A DNA stretch of 64,000 nucleotides from an uncultured Ferrovibrio sp. (GCF_937960835.1 NZ_CALGPC010000010.1:140646-204645); one strand, 5' to 3'; shown: positions 1 to 9,102, numbered from the stretch's first letter. A program made the numbers and translations. Notes: generated by a model not told the origin, from the sequence alone.

Positions 1-50
1 CTTACGTGAAGAAGCGGATCGTGGATTGATCCACGCCGATCCTGTCCAAG

Positions 51-135
51 TGTCATGGCCGGGCTTGACCCGGCCATCTTGCTGGGCTTGATCTCCTTCA
101 GGAGAAACCAAGGCGGCCTGCCGCCCGGGATGACA
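51..135. repeat. REP-like extragenic palindromic element
   Basis: An intergenic imperfect palindrome. The outer hexamers TGTCAT (51-56) and ATGACA (130-135) are inverted copies of each other. Inside the left end is a perfect 9-bp stem, ATGGCCGGG (55-63) and CCCGGCCAT (69-77), with loop CTTGA. The right end holds GCCGCCCGGG. This architecture resembles the dispersed palindromes of many alphaproteobacterial chromosomes, but only one copy lies in the window, so repetitiveness is inferred. A second small hairpin, GTGGAT/ATCCAC, sits at 21-34 and may end an upstream gene. Confidence 0.55.
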
Positions 136-155
136 ATGCGCAAAGGAGCCGGACA

Positions 156-803
156 ATGCTGTTCCTCATCGACGTCACCTTCAATTTCACCAGCTTGGGC
201 GACAAGGCGCAGCAGTTGGTCCGCGCCGAATGGGATGAGGAAGAGGGTCTGCTGGAGAAAGGCCAGTTCGTCGGCATCTGGCGCAAGGCCAACGGCATGG
301 GCACGATGTTCATCCTCGACATGCCGAGCCACGAGGCGCTGGCAAACCAGCTCCGCGCCATGCCGCTCTATCCCTATTTCACGCGGATTGAGGCAACGCC
401 GCTGATCGCGCATCCCAATTTCCCGCAATTCGCCCGCGGCGCGACCTTCCACGAGAAGCCGGATTCAAAACCGAAGCCCGACAGCAACCTGTTCCTGCTG
501 GACGTGCGGATCGAGTATCTGCGCGCCGGCGACAAGATGAACGACTGGGTGAAGGCCGAATGGCGCGTCTCGGAAGAGATGATCGAGAAGCGGCAACTGG
601 TCGGGATCTGGCGCCGCGCCAATGCGCTCGGCACTTTCGTGCTGTGGAACCTGCCAACGCCGGAAGCCGTCGGCAACCAGCTCCGCGCCATGCCGCTCTA
701 CCCCACCTTCACCGATGTGACCGTCACGCCGCTGGTGATGCATCCGAACTTCCCGCAATTCGCCCGACCCGCCGAACATCATGAAAAGCCGGCGCAATCG
801 TAA
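156..803 (+). CDS. tandem muconolactone-isomerase-like protein
   Basis: 215 residues made of two homologous halves, about 1-100 and 110-210. The motif NQLRAMPLYP recurs at 64-73 and 174-183, and HPNFPQFAR at 86-94 and 196-204, an exact 110-residue offset. The fold signature (MLFLIDVTF start, MPLYPYF, HPN near the end) is that of the muconolactone delta-isomerase family, which is normally a single domain of about 96 residues forming oligomers in the beta-ketoadipate pathway. The fusion is seen; activity on muconolactone is not established. AAAGGAG (140-146) lies 9 bases before the ATG. No other beta-ketoadipate genes lie beside it; pobA is 40 kb away. It could instead be a dimeric alpha+beta-barrel protein of unknown substrate. 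Confidence 0.75.
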   Translation: MLFLIDVTFNFTSLGDKAQQLVRAEWDEEEGLLEKGQFVGIWRKANGMGTMFILDMPSHEALANQLRAMPLYPYFTRIEATPLIAHPNFPQFARGATFHEKPDSKPKPDSNLFLLDVRIEYLRAGDKMNDWVKAEWRVSEEMIEKRQLVGIWRRANALGTFVLWNLPTPEAVGNQLRAMPLYPTFTDVTVTPLVMHPNFPQFARPAEHHEKPAQS

Positions 804-819
804 GCTGGCGCGTTCTTAG

Positions 820-1299
820 ATGACTGCTTGCCCTTGCCAGTCCGGCCTGGATTTCGAGCGCTGCTGCGGCCCGATCCTGGCCGGCGCGCCGGCACCCACG
901 GCGCTTGCCCTGATGCGTTCGCGCTATACGGCCTATGCGCGCGGCGATGTGGCGCATCTGGAACGCACGCTGGCACCAGAGCATCGCGCAGGCTTCGATG
1001 CAGCCGATGTCAGCGCCGGCATGCGCGAAACCCAATGGCTGGGCCTCGAAATCCTCGACACCAAGGATGGTGGCACGGATAACAGCACCGGCATCGTGGA
1101 ATTCGTCGCACGTTTCAAGATACAGGGCCAGATCCGCGCGCTGCATGAACGCTCACGCTTCCGCCGCGACGAAGCAAACGGCCGCTGGGTCTATGTCGAT
1201 GGTGAAACCGATCTGCGGCCGGCGAAGAAACCCGGCCGCAACAATCCCTGCCCCTGCGGATCCGGCAGGAAGTTCAAGCAATGCTGCGGGCGAGCATAA
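820..1299 (+). CDS. YchJ/UPF0225-like SEC-C protein
   Basis: 159 residues. A cysteine-rich N-terminal motif (CPCQSGLDFERCC, residues 4-16) leads into a YchJ-type NTF2-like domain with the conserved MRSRYTAYA segment (about 33-41). The protein ends in a canonical SEC-C motif, NPCPCGSGRKFKQCCG (142-157), known from SecA and YchJ as a zinc-binding module. Both cysteine motifs are intact, so a zinc protein is likely. Its biological role is unknown; zinc delivery or protein interaction is inference. The gene starts 16 bases after the isomerase-like gene and converges on the SDR gene with a 6-base gap. Confidence 0.85.
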   Translation: MTACPCQSGLDFERCCGPILAGAPAPTALALMRSRYTAYARGDVAHLERTLAPEHRAGFDAADVSAGMRETQWLGLEILDTKDGGTDNSTGIVEFVARFKIQGQIRALHERSRFRRDEANGRWVYVDGETDLRPAKKPGRNNPCPCGSGRKFKQCCGRA

Positions 1300-1305
1300 A
1301 TCACC

Positions 1306-2091
1306 TCAGCTATTTCGCCGTCGTCCGCGTAACGTGGGTAAACCGATGCCGGTCGCGTCAAACCCGCCATCGACGCACAGCACCTGTCCGGTGATGTAGC
1401 TCGCCTGATCGCTGCACAGAAAATAGATCGTGTTGGCCAGTTCGCTTTCCTCGCCATAGCGGTTGAGCGGGATGTGGTCGTGGTAATCGGCACGGATCTC
1501 GGGCGTATGCACGGCTTTCGCCATCGCCGTATCCACCGGACCCGGCGCCACCGCATTCACCCGGATGCCGTATTCGCCAAGCTCGGCCGCCTGCTGCTTG
1601 GTCAGATGCGCCAGTCCCGCCTTGCTGGTGCCATAGGCGACGCGAAGTGTGGATGCGCGCAGGCCGGAGATGGATGTGATATTCACGATGGCGCCGCCGC
1701 CCTGATCGCGCATGATCGGCGCCACCGCCTGCGCCATCAGGAAGGGCCCGGTCAGGTTGACCGCCAGCACGCGCTGCCAGTCCTCCAAAGAGACTTCGAG
1801 GATGGGCTTGAAGATGGCGATGCCGGCATTGTTCACCAGCGCATCGATGCGGCTGAAATGCGCATGCGCCCTTTTCACCGCTGCCTGCACGGCGGCGGGA
1901 TCGGAAACATCCGCTTCCAGCGCCAGGGTCGCGTCGGGCTGATTCAGGCCTTGCACGGCATCGCGCAACGCGTCGCCCAGAATGTCGAGCATCGCCACGC
2001 GCCAGCCATCCGACAGAAACCTGGTTGCAGCCGCCAAGCCCAGACCGCGCGCCGCGCCGGTGATCAACGCAACCTTATTCATTACGCCCAT
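1306..2091 (-). CDS. SDR family NAD(P)-dependent oxidoreductase
   Basis: 261 residues from the ATG at 2091, chosen because GGGAGGAG sits a few bases upstream; a longer reading frame to 2196 has no such site. Classical short-chain dehydrogenase/reductase signatures are present: nucleotide-binding TGAARGLG near the N terminus, NNAG, the catalytic Ser (NITSISG), and YGTSKAG carrying the catalytic Tyr and Lys. PGPVDT follows, and the C terminus contains CVDGGFDATG. Substrate cannot be read; 3-oxoacyl-ACP reductase-like or sugar/alcohol dehydrogenase activity are both possible. It is transcribed divergently from the PAS protein, so control elements should lie in 2092-2263, where I see no clear operator. 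Confidence 0.9.
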   Translation of the reverse strand: MGVMNKVALITGAARGLGLAAATRFLSDGWRVAMLDILGDALRDAVQGLNQPDATLALEADVSDPAAVQAAVKRAHAHFSRIDALVNNAGIAIFKPILEVSLEDWQRVLAVNLTGPFLMAQAVAPIMRDQGGGAIVNITSISGLRASTLRVAYGTSKAGLAHLTKQQAAELGEYGIRVNAVAPGPVDTAMAKAVHTPEIRADYHDHIPLNRYGEESELANTIYFLCSDQASYITGQVLCVDGGFDATGIGLPTLRGRRRNS

Positions 2092-2263
2092 TCTACTCCT
2101 CCCAGTTTTGCACAGGCTATCCGGCACCTCGGGCTTCAGCCAGATATTGTTGCGGCATTTCGCGCAAAGCCTGACGGCGCGTCGAGCGGCTGACAATCGG
2201 CGGGCTTTCCGTTATCCTGCGAAACATCCGGATGTTGGGGTCGGCGTCCGGCAGGCATATTGG

Positions 2264-2785
2264 ATGGGGGATATCGTCAACCGCATGGGTCGGATGCTGG
2301 AAGCTGCGCCGCAACTGACGCTGGAGACGCTCCAGGCGCTGTATGCCTACTGGGCCAGCAAGCGACGGGGCCGTCCGATGCCCGATCGCGCCGATATCGA
2401 CCCGATCGAGATGAAGCCCTGGCTCGGCAACCTCATGCTGGTTGAGCGCAAGGATGACGGCGATTACGTCTATCGCCTTTACGGCTCCACCTTCGTCAAT
2501 CAGTTCAAGGTCGACATGACCGGCCGCAGCATCAGCGGCCTGCCCGAGCAGCAGGCGGAACTGCTGCGCACGGAGTATGACGCCGTGGTGCACAGCCGGA
2601 TGCCGATGTCGCGCCGCTATACTGCTACCTTCGATTACACTTCCCGCGATAAACGTTCGGCCTGGCAGGTTGAGCGAAGCTGGGAGAGACTCGCCCTCCC
2701 ATTGACGGCTGGGGGCGACGAGGTCCGCATGCTGCTGGTGGCCGCCTTCCCGCTGGAGTCGGCAGCAGAAGACCGGCTTTCCTAA
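2264..2785 (+). CDS. PAS domain-containing protein
   Basis: 173 residues from the ATG at 2264; the frame stays open upstream but that part overlaps the divergent SDR start and looks non-coding. The pattern PMPDRADIDPIEMKPWLGNLMLVE, then a DYVYRLYGSTFV strand and a terminal LPLTAGGDEVRMLL strand, is typical of the compact single-PAS proteins common in Rhodospirillales and related groups, which carry no visible output domain. A sensory or adaptor role is inferred from the fold only. The start is uncertain: GGCAGG lies about 10 bases upstream, and an in-frame ATG at 2282 is an alternative. Confidence 0.7.
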   Translation: MGDIVNRMGRMLEAAPQLTLETLQALYAYWASKRRGRPMPDRADIDPIEMKPWLGNLMLVERKDDGDYVYRLYGSTFVNQFKVDMTGRSISGLPEQQAELLRTEYDAVVHSRMPMSRRYTATFDYTSRDKRSAWQVERSWERLALPLTAGGDEVRMLLVAAFPLESAAEDRLS

Positions 2786-2824
2786 TTTTCACCAGAAATC
2801 CGCGAAAAATTTTCACAGCGGAGC

Positions 2825-2862
2825 CCCCCTGATTTGACAAGGGGGTTTGCATCGCCCATGTT
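2825..2862 (+). promoter_or_regulatory. hairpin and -35-like hexamer ahead of topA
   Basis: CCCCCT (2825-2830) and AGGGGG (2840-2845) form a 6-bp stem that could end the PAS gene transcript. A perfect TTGACA hexamer (2834-2839) lies in the loop and right arm and could be the -35 element of a topA promoter. The matching -10 region around 2857-2863 is poor (CATGTT). The two readings compete and neither is strong. Confidence 0.3.
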
Positions 2863-2928
2863 CCCCGGGCCGCGCCGGGACCGCCGTCGCTGTATTGTTT
2901 GTGATTTTTTGTTGGAAAACCGCCCCGT

Positions 2929-5700
2929 ATGAAAGTCGTTGTCGTCGAAAGCCCGGCGAAGGCAAAGACCATCGAGAAGTATCTCGGTCCAGGCCACAAG
3001 GTTTTGGCCTCCTTCGGCCATGTCCGCGATCTGCCGCCGAAAGACGGCTCGGTCGAGCCGGACAAGGACTTCACGATGCATTACGAAATGTCCGGGCGCG
3101 GCTCCGAATCGGTGCGCGCTATTGCCGGCGCGCTGAAGGATGCCGACACCCTGATCCTCGCCACCGACCCGGATCGCGAGGGCGAAGCGATTTCCTGGCA
3201 TGTCCTGGAGGCCCTGAATAACCGCAAGGCCATCAAGGGCAAGACCGTCAAGCGCGTGGTCTTCAACGAGATCACCAAGACCGCCGTGCTGGACGCGATG
3301 GCCCAGCCGCGCGACATCGACATGGACCTGGTGAATGCCCAGCAGGCGCGCCGCGCGCTGGATTACTTGGTCGGCTTCACCCTTTCTCCGGTACTGTGGC
3401 GCAAGCTGCCGTCTGCCAAGTCGGCCGGCCGCGTGCAGTCGGTGGCGCTGCGCCTGATCTGCGAGCGCGAAACCGAGATCGAGGCCTTCAAGCCCCGCGA
3501 ATACTGGACCATCAGCGCCGAATTCCTGAATGGCGACGGCCAGAAGGTCGCCGCCCGCCTGGCCGAGCTGGGCGGCCGGAAGCTGGACAAGTTCGACCTC
3601 GCCAGCGAAGCCGCCGCCAAGGAGGCCGTCGCGAAGCTGCAGGACCTGCGCTACGCCGTTGCCGATATCCAGATCAAGCCGGCCAAGCGCCATCCCGCGC
3701 CGCCCTTCACCACCTCGACCCTGCAGCAGGAAGCCGCCCGCAAACTCGGCTTCTCGGCGCAGATGACCATGCAGATCGCCCAGCGGCTCTATGAAGGCGT
3801 CGATATCGGCGGCGAGACGGTCGGCCTCATCTCTTATATGCGTACCGACGGCGTCAGCATGGCCGACGAAGCGATCCGCGCCGCGCGCGACGTGATCGCT
3901 GAGGATTACGGCCGCGACGCCGTGCCGCAAAGCTGGCGCGTCTACAAGTCGAAGCAGAAGAACGCCCAGGAAGCGCACGAGGCGATCCGCCCGACCGATT
4001 TCCGCCGCCGCCCGCGCGCTGTCGCCCGCTATCTCGACGATGCGCAGCTCAAGCTCTACGAGCTGATCTGGGTGCGTGCCTTGGCCAGCCAGATGGAATC
4101 CGCCGAGCTGGAACGTACCACCATCGACATTACCGACGATAAAAAGACCGGCGTGTTCCGCGCCACCGGCACCGTCGTGCTCTCGCCCGGCTTCCTCAAG
4201 CTTTACGAGGAAGGCGTCGACGACAAGAGCGCCGATGAAGAAGACGGCGCCCGCCTGCCCAAGCTGACGGTCGGCGATGCGCTGAAGAAGGAGCGCATCA
4301 CGCCCGAGCAGCATTTCACCGAGCCGCCGCCGCGCTATTCGGAAGCGAGCCTGGTGCGCAAGCTGGAAGAACTCGGCATCGGCCGCCCCTCCACTTACGC
4401 GGCCATCCTCGAGGTGCTGAAGGCGCGCAATTACGTCCGGCTGGAGAACAAGCGCTTCCAGCCCGAGGATGCCGGCTGGCTCGCCTATGCCTTCCTGGTC
4501 TGCTTCTTCGAGCAGTATTTCGCCTACAGCTTCACCGCGAGCCTGGAAGAAAAGCTCGACGAAATTGCCGAGCATAAGCTCGACTGGAAAAAGGTGCTGC
4601 AGGATTTCTGGCAGGATTTCAGCCTGCATGATGCCGGTGCAGATCCGCGGCCTTCCTCGGTGAAGGACGCAGTCGCGCGCATCGACGACAAGATGGGCCG
4701 TCGCGGCGAAGTGCTGGAGGCGATCAACCGCCTGCTGGAGCCGCATTTCTTCCCGCCGCGCGAAGACGGCAAGAATCCCCGCCTCTGCCCGGCCTGCAGC
4801 AAGGGCCAGCTTTCGATCAAGGCGGGCCGCACCGGCGCCTTCATCGGCTGCTCAGATTATCCGGAATGCAGCTACACCCGGCCGCTGAGTGCCGGCGGCA
4901 ATGGTCATGGCGAAATCGCCATCTCCGGACCGCAGGAGCTTGGCATCGATCCGCAGAGCGGCCTGCCCGTTACGCTGCGCCAGGGCCCGTTCGGTCCTTA
5001 CGTGCAGCTTGGCGAAGCCGAGGGCGAAGGCAAGGCAAAGACGAAGCCCAAGCGCGCATCCCTGCCCAAGGGCGTGACCATCGAAGACGTCACCTTGGAG
5101 ATGGCGCTGAAGCTGCTGTCACTGCCGCGTGTGGTCGGCCTGCATCCCGATACCGGCAAGGAGATCGTCGCCGGTCTCGGCCGCTTCGGGCCGTATCTGC
5201 TGCATGACGGCGCCTATACCAAGCTGAAGGACCCGATCGAGGCCATCGAGATCGGCATCAACCATGCCGTCGAGAAGATCGCCGAAGCCGACAGCCGCCG
5301 CAAAGGTCCGCGCCAGAAGGCAGAACTGAAGGTGCTGCGCGAGGTCGGCAAGCATCCCGATGACGGCGAGCCGATCAACGTCATCGATGGCCGTTACGGT
5401 CCCTATCTGAAGCATGGCGCGACCAACGCGCCGCTGCCGCGCGGCGTCGAGGTCGACGACGTGACGCTGGAAATGGCCGTTGCGGCGATTGCCGCGCGCG
5501 CCAAGAAAGGCGGCGGCAAGAAGAAAGCCGCTGTGCCCAAGAGCGCACCTAAGAAAGCGGCGGCCGCCGCGAAGAGCGGGGGCGCCGAGGCCGAAGCCAA
5601 GCCCAAGAAGGCTGCAGCCAAGAAGCCGGCTGCAAAGAAGGCGGCGGCGAAGAAAGCACCCGCCAAGAAGGCGACTGCCAGAAAATCGGCAGCGGCATAG
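2929..5700 (+). CDS. topA: DNA topoisomerase I
   Basis: 923 residues, type IA topoisomerase that relaxes negative supercoils. The TOPRIM domain is at the N terminus (VVVESPAKAKT with Glu7; acidic motif DPDREGE at 80-86). The catalytic tyrosine is Tyr303 in SYMRTDGVS. One four-cysteine zinc ribbon is visible (CPAC...CSDYPEC), followed by three cysteine-free topoisomerase C-terminal repeats, each carrying a GPY or GPF motif (such as FGPYVQL, FGPYLLH, YGPYLKH). The last 60 residues are a lysine/alanine-rich tail, probably disordered and DNA-binding. Longer than the 865-residue E. coli enzyme because of the tail. rnr starts 5 bases downstream, so the two are likely co-transcribed. Confidence 0.98.
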   Translation: MKVVVVESPAKAKTIEKYLGPGHKVLASFGHVRDLPPKDGSVEPDKDFTMHYEMSGRGSESVRAIAGALKDADTLILATDPDREGEAISWHVLEALNNRKAIKGKTVKRVVFNEITKTAVLDAMAQPRDIDMDLVNAQQARRALDYLVGFTLSPVLWRKLPSAKSAGRVQSVALRLICERETEIEAFKPREYWTISAEFLNGDGQKVAARLAELGGRKLDKFDLASEAAAKEAVAKLQDLRYAVADIQIKPAKRHPAPPFTTSTLQQEAARKLGFSAQMTMQIAQRLYEGVDIGGETVGLISYMRTDGVSMADEAIRAARDVIAEDYGRDAVPQSWRVYKSKQKNAQEAHEAIRPTDFRRRPRAVARYLDDAQLKLYELIWVRALASQMESAELERTTIDITDDKKTGVFRATGTVVLSPGFLKLYEEGVDDKSADEEDGARLPKLTVGDALKKERITPEQHFTEPPPRYSEASLVRKLEELGIGRPSTYAAILEVLKARNYVRLENKRFQPEDAGWLAYAFLVCFFEQYFAYSFTASLEEKLDEIAEHKLDWKKVLQDFWQDFSLHDAGADPRPSSVKDAVARIDDKMGRRGEVLEAINRLLEPHFFPPREDGKNPRLCPACSKGQLSIKAGRTGAFIGCSDYPECSYTRPLSAGGNGHGEIAISGPQELGIDPQSGLPVTLRQGPFGPYVQLGEAEGEGKAKTKPKRASLPKGVTIEDVTLEMALKLLSLPRVVGLHPDTGKEIVAGLGRFGPYLLHDGAYTKLKDPIEAIEIGINHAVEKIAEADSRRKGPRQKAELKVLREVGKHPDDGEPINVIDGRYGPYLKHGATNAPLPRGVEVDDVTLEMAVAAIAARAKKGGGKKKAAVPKSAPKKAAAAAKSGGAEAEAKPKKAAAKKPAAKKAAAKKAPAKKATARKSAAA

Positions 5701-5705
5701 ACGCT

Positions 5706-7976
5706 GTGGCGAGGAAGAAAGCCGCAACCCAGCGCCTTCCGTCCAAGCAGGACATTCTTGCCTTTATCGCCGAGAATCCGGGCAAGGTCGGCAAGCGCGA
5801 GATCGCGCGCGCCTTCAATGTTGGCCCGTCCGGCCGCGTTGCGCTCAAAGCGCTGCTGCGTGAACTGAAAGCCGAGGGCGACATCAATCAAAGCCACGGC
5901 AAGAAGATGACGCCGAAAGGCCAGCTGCCGGAAGTGGTGCTGGTCGATCTGGTGCGGCTGGATCGCGACGGCGATCTGGTCGGCCGCCCGGTGGAATGGG
6001 CCGCGGGCGGCGAGCCGCCGCGCATCGTCTTCGAATTGAGCAACCGCGCCCGGCGCGAGCTGGGCGATGTCGGCATCGGCGACCGCGTGCTGGCGCGCGT
6101 GCAGCCTGCCGGCCAGAACCGCTATCGCGGCCGCATCATGAAGCGGCTGGAGCAGGAAGAGCAGCCCGTCCTCGGCCTGCTCAGCCGCACCGAGAATGGC
6201 GAGTTCCGGCTGCAGCCGACCGACAAGAAGGTGCGGCACGAATACATCATCGCGCCGGAGCATCTTGCCGATGCCAAGCCGGGCGAATTCGTCGTCGCCC
6301 AGCCGCTGGCTGGCCGCCGCTTCGGGCTGAAGATCGCCAAGATCACCGAAGTGATTGGCAGCGCCACCGACCCGAAGGCGCTCAGTCTCATTCCGATCCA
6401 TGCCCTGGGCATCCCTACCCGCTTCTCCGATGCCGCGATCCGAGAAGCCGAAAAGGCCAAGCCGGTGCCGCTGGGCAACCGCGAGGACCTGCGTCACATT
6501 CCGCTGATCACCATCGATCCGGAAGACGCGCGCGATCACGACGATGCCGTTTTCGCCGAACCGGATGACGACCCGAACAACGAAGGCGGCTGGCATGTCA
6601 TCGTCGCCATCGCCGATGTGGCGCATTACGTGCGTCCGGGCAGCGCGCTCGACCACGAGGCGCGCATGCGCGGCAACTCCACCTACTTCCCGGACCGCGT
6701 CGTGCCGATGCTGCCTGAAGCGCTATCGGCCGATCTGTGCTCGCTGGTCGAAGGCAAGGACCGCGCCTGCATGGCCGTGCATCTGTGGTTCGATGCCGAC
6801 GGCAACAAGATCCGTCATAAATTCGTGCGCGGCCTGATGCGCTGCGCCGCCGGGCTGAACTACCGCCAAGTGCAGCAGGCCATCGACGGCCAGCCCGACA
6901 AGATCGCCGCCGAATTCTTAGAGCCGGTCCTGAAGCCGCTTTATGCCTGCCACGCCGCGCTGAACAAGGCGCGTGAAGCGCGCCAGCCGCTTGCCATCGT
7001 CACTACCGAGCGCCGCGTCTTCATCGGCAAGGATGGTCATATTGCTGCCATCAAACCGCGCGAACACCTGCTCAGTCATCAGGTGATTGAAGATTTCATG
7101 ATCGCGGCGAATGTCGCGGCAGCGGAAGAACTGGAAAAGCGCCGGCAGCCATGCATGTACCGCGTGCACGAGCCGCCGTCCGACGACAAGATCGACAGCC
7201 TGCGCAAATTCCTCAACAGCCTGGATTACCGTCTTGCCAAGGGCCAGGGCCTGCGGCCGATGCATTTCAACGCCATCCTGGAACGCGCGCGCGGCAGCGA
7301 GCATGAACGGCTGATAAACGAAGTCGTGCTGCGCACGCAGATGCAGGCCTATTACACGCCGGAAAATCTCGGCCATTTCGGCCTCAATCTGTCGCGCTAT
7401 GCGCATTTCACCTCGCCGATCAGACGCTATGCCGACGTATTGGTGCATCGCGCTCTGATCCGCGGCCTGAGGCTTGGCGATGACGGGTTGCCGCCCGAAG
7501 ATGTCGAGAATTTCGAACAGATCGCCGAGCATATCTCGCTGACCGAGCGCCGCTCGATGCAGGCCGAACGCGATGCCCTGAGCCGCTTCATCGCCGCCTA
7601 TATGGCCGAGCATGTCGGCGCTACTTTCGAGGGAAGCATCACCGGTGTCACCCGCTTCGGTCTATTCGTCGCGCTCACCGAAACCGGCGCCGAAGGTTTT
7701 GTGCCCATCGCCACGCTCAGCGACGACTACTATGAGCATGACGAAGCGCATCGCGCGCTCGTCGGCAAGCGCAGCAAAAAACGTTTCCGGCTCGGCGATG
7801 CCATTACCGTGCGTCTGGAGGAAGCCACTCCGGTTACCGGTGGCCTGCGTTTCGATGTCGTTGGCAGCGGCGATGACACGCAACGCCGGTCGCGTGTCGG
7901 ACGCCCGGCACTTTCTGCTAAAAAATCTACGAACCGCCCGTCATGGGCCAAACACCGAAGCAGAAAACGCCGATGA
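5706..7976 (+). CDS. rnr: ribonuclease R
   Basis: 756 residues from a GTG start 5 bases after topA; no strong ribosome binding site, so translation may depend on coupling. Order of domains: N-terminal winged-helix (LPSKQDILAFIAENPGK), cold-shock-like domains, RNB catalytic domain with the acidic cluster DPEDARDHDDAV (aspartates binding the catalytic magnesium), and a C-terminal S1 domain (GVTRFGLFVAL) followed by a basic tail. It degrades structured RNA 3' to 5' and acts in rRNA and tmRNA quality control. The topA-rnr pairing is frequent in alphaproteobacteria. The stop overlaps the glpQ start as ATGA. Confidence 0.95.
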   Translation: MARKKAATQRLPSKQDILAFIAENPGKVGKREIARAFNVGPSGRVALKALLRELKAEGDINQSHGKKMTPKGQLPEVVLVDLVRLDRDGDLVGRPVEWAAGGEPPRIVFELSNRARRELGDVGIGDRVLARVQPAGQNRYRGRIMKRLEQEEQPVLGLLSRTENGEFRLQPTDKKVRHEYIIAPEHLADAKPGEFVVAQPLAGRRFGLKIAKITEVIGSATDPKALSLIPIHALGIPTRFSDAAIREAEKAKPVPLGNREDLRHIPLITIDPEDARDHDDAVFAEPDDDPNNEGGWHVIVAIADVAHYVRPGSALDHEARMRGNSTYFPDRVVPMLPEALSADLCSLVEGKDRACMAVHLWFDADGNKIRHKFVRGLMRCAAGLNYRQVQQAIDGQPDKIAAEFLEPVLKPLYACHAALNKAREARQPLAIVTTERRVFIGKDGHIAAIKPREHLLSHQVIEDFMIAANVAAAEELEKRRQPCMYRVHEPPSDDKIDSLRKFLNSLDYRLAKGQGLRPMHFNAILERARGSEHERLINEVVLRTQMQAYYTPENLGHFGLNLSRYAHFTSPIRRYADVLVHRALIRGLRLGDDGLPPEDVENFEQIAEHISLTERRSMQAERDALSRFIAAYMAEHVGATFEGSITGVTRFGLFVALTETGAEGFVPIATLSDDYYEHDEAHRALVGKRSKKRFRLGDAITVRLEEATPVTGGLRFDVVGSGDDTQRRSRVGRPALSAKKSTNRPSWAKHRSRKRR

Positions 7977-8956
7977 TCCGTTCCATTGCCTTTGCCGCTT
8001 TGATGGCTGTCACTGCCAGTTCAGCACTGGCTCTTGAAATTCAGGGGCATCGCGGCGCCCGCGGACTGGCGCCGGAAAACACGCTGCCAGCTTTCGCCAC
8101 CGCCCTGTCGCTGGGCGTCGACAACATCGAGATCGATCTTCAGCTCACCAAGGACGGCCATCTGGTGATCGGCCATGACCCGGTGCTGAAGTCCTACACA
8201 ACCCGCGGTCCTGACGGAAAATGGATCAGCGATCCGGGCCCGGCGGTCTATCATCTCACCCTTGAGGAACTCCGCCGCTACGATGTCGGCCGTCTCAATC
8301 CGAACAGCAAATACGGCCAGACCTATCCCGATCAGAAGCCCGTCGACGGCACGCGGATGCCGAGCTGGGACGAGTTCATCGCGCTGGTGAACAAGTCCGG
8401 CAACGACAAGCTGCGCTTCAACATCGAGCTCAAGCTGGACCCCGGCCTCGCTTCCGTCAGCGCAACGGCCGAGCAATATGCTGAAGCAGCCGTGAAGGCG
8501 ATCCGCGCTGCCGGAATCGAAAAGCGCAGCACAGTGATCTCCTTCAACTGGGCGACCACGGCTGCAGTGGCCAGACTGGCGCCGGAGATCGACCTCGGCC
8601 TAATCACCTTCGAGGCCAATTCGCCCGCCGCCAACATGGCACGCGGCCAGCCGGGCCCCAGCCCCTGGCTGAACGGCTTCGACGTCGACGACTATGCCTC
8701 CGTGCCCCAGCTGGTGAAGGCCGCTGGCGGCAAGGTCTGGGTGCCCTTCTGGCGCAACGTGACGCCGGAACTGGTCAAAGAGGCCCATGATCTGGGGCTC
8801 AAGGTTAATGTCTGGACCGTCAACGACACGGCAACCATGGAGAAGATGATCGACATTGGCGTGGACGGCATCACCACCGACTACCCGAACCGCCTGCGCA
8901 AGGTGATGGAGGCCCGAGGCCTGCCGCTGCCGCCGGCTACGCCCGCGCCCCCCTGA
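7973..8956 (+). CDS. glpQ: exported glycerophosphodiester phosphodiesterase
   Basis: 327 residues. The ATG at 7973 overlaps the rnr stop (ATGA) and gives a clean signal peptide (IRSIAFAALMAVTASSALA), supporting it over an ATG at 7943. The mature part begins with the GDPD catalytic signature: GHRGARGLAPENT (His, Arg, Glu, Asn), then EIDLQLTKDGHLVIGHDP with metal-binding Glu and Asp and the second catalytic His. The end carries VNVWTVND and GVDGITTDYP, also typical. It should hydrolyse glycerophosphodiesters in the periplasm to glycerol-3-phosphate and an alcohol. A second, cytoplasmic GDPD gene lies at 19657. The symbol is by family resemblance. Confidence 0.9.
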   Translation: MIRSIAFAALMAVTASSALALEIQGHRGARGLAPENTLPAFATALSLGVDNIEIDLQLTKDGHLVIGHDPVLKSYTTRGPDGKWISDPGPAVYHLTLEELRRYDVGRLNPNSKYGQTYPDQKPVDGTRMPSWDEFIALVNKSGNDKLRFNIELKLDPGLASVSATAEQYAEAAVKAIRAAGIEKRSTVISFNWATTAAVARLAPEIDLGLITFEANSPAANMARGQPGPSPWLNGFDVDDYASVPQLVKAAGGKVWVPFWRNVTPELVKEAHDLGLKVNVWTVNDTATMEKMIDIGVDGITTDYPNRLRKVMEARGLPLPPATPAPP

Positions 8957-9060
8957 GAGCAGCTTGAGGGCAGCCGATTGAGGGAACTGGCGGCCCGAAC
9001 CGGCAAAATCGCCCAAGCTGTCAGCAAGGCCTTCCAATGGTCAATTTCCGGGGTTAAAAG

Positions 9061-9092
9061 GGCGCCGCGCCGCGCCGCTGGAGTGCGGCGCC
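9061..9092 (+). promoter_or_regulatory. perfect hairpin in corA leader
   Basis: GGCGCCGC (9061-9068) and GCGGCGCC (9085-9092) form a perfect 8-bp GC stem with a 16-base loop, ending 10 bases before the corA ATG. It has no U-tract, so it is not a classical terminator. It may control ribosome access. I see no M-box-like architecture. Confidence 0.45.
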
Positions 9093-9102
9093 GGAACCAG
9101 GG

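Noticed and set aside
1..155. A gene fragment before the isomerase-like gene
   Set aside because: Only the REP-like palindrome and a small hairpin are seen; no frame has convincing coding character.
2782..4746. 654-codon minus-strand frame opposite topA
   Set aside because: Fully inside topA and lacks any family signature; typical GC-rich antisense frame.
9061..9102. M-box magnesium riboswitch ahead of corA
   Set aside because: Leader is too short and lacks the conserved architecture; only a single hairpin is seen.
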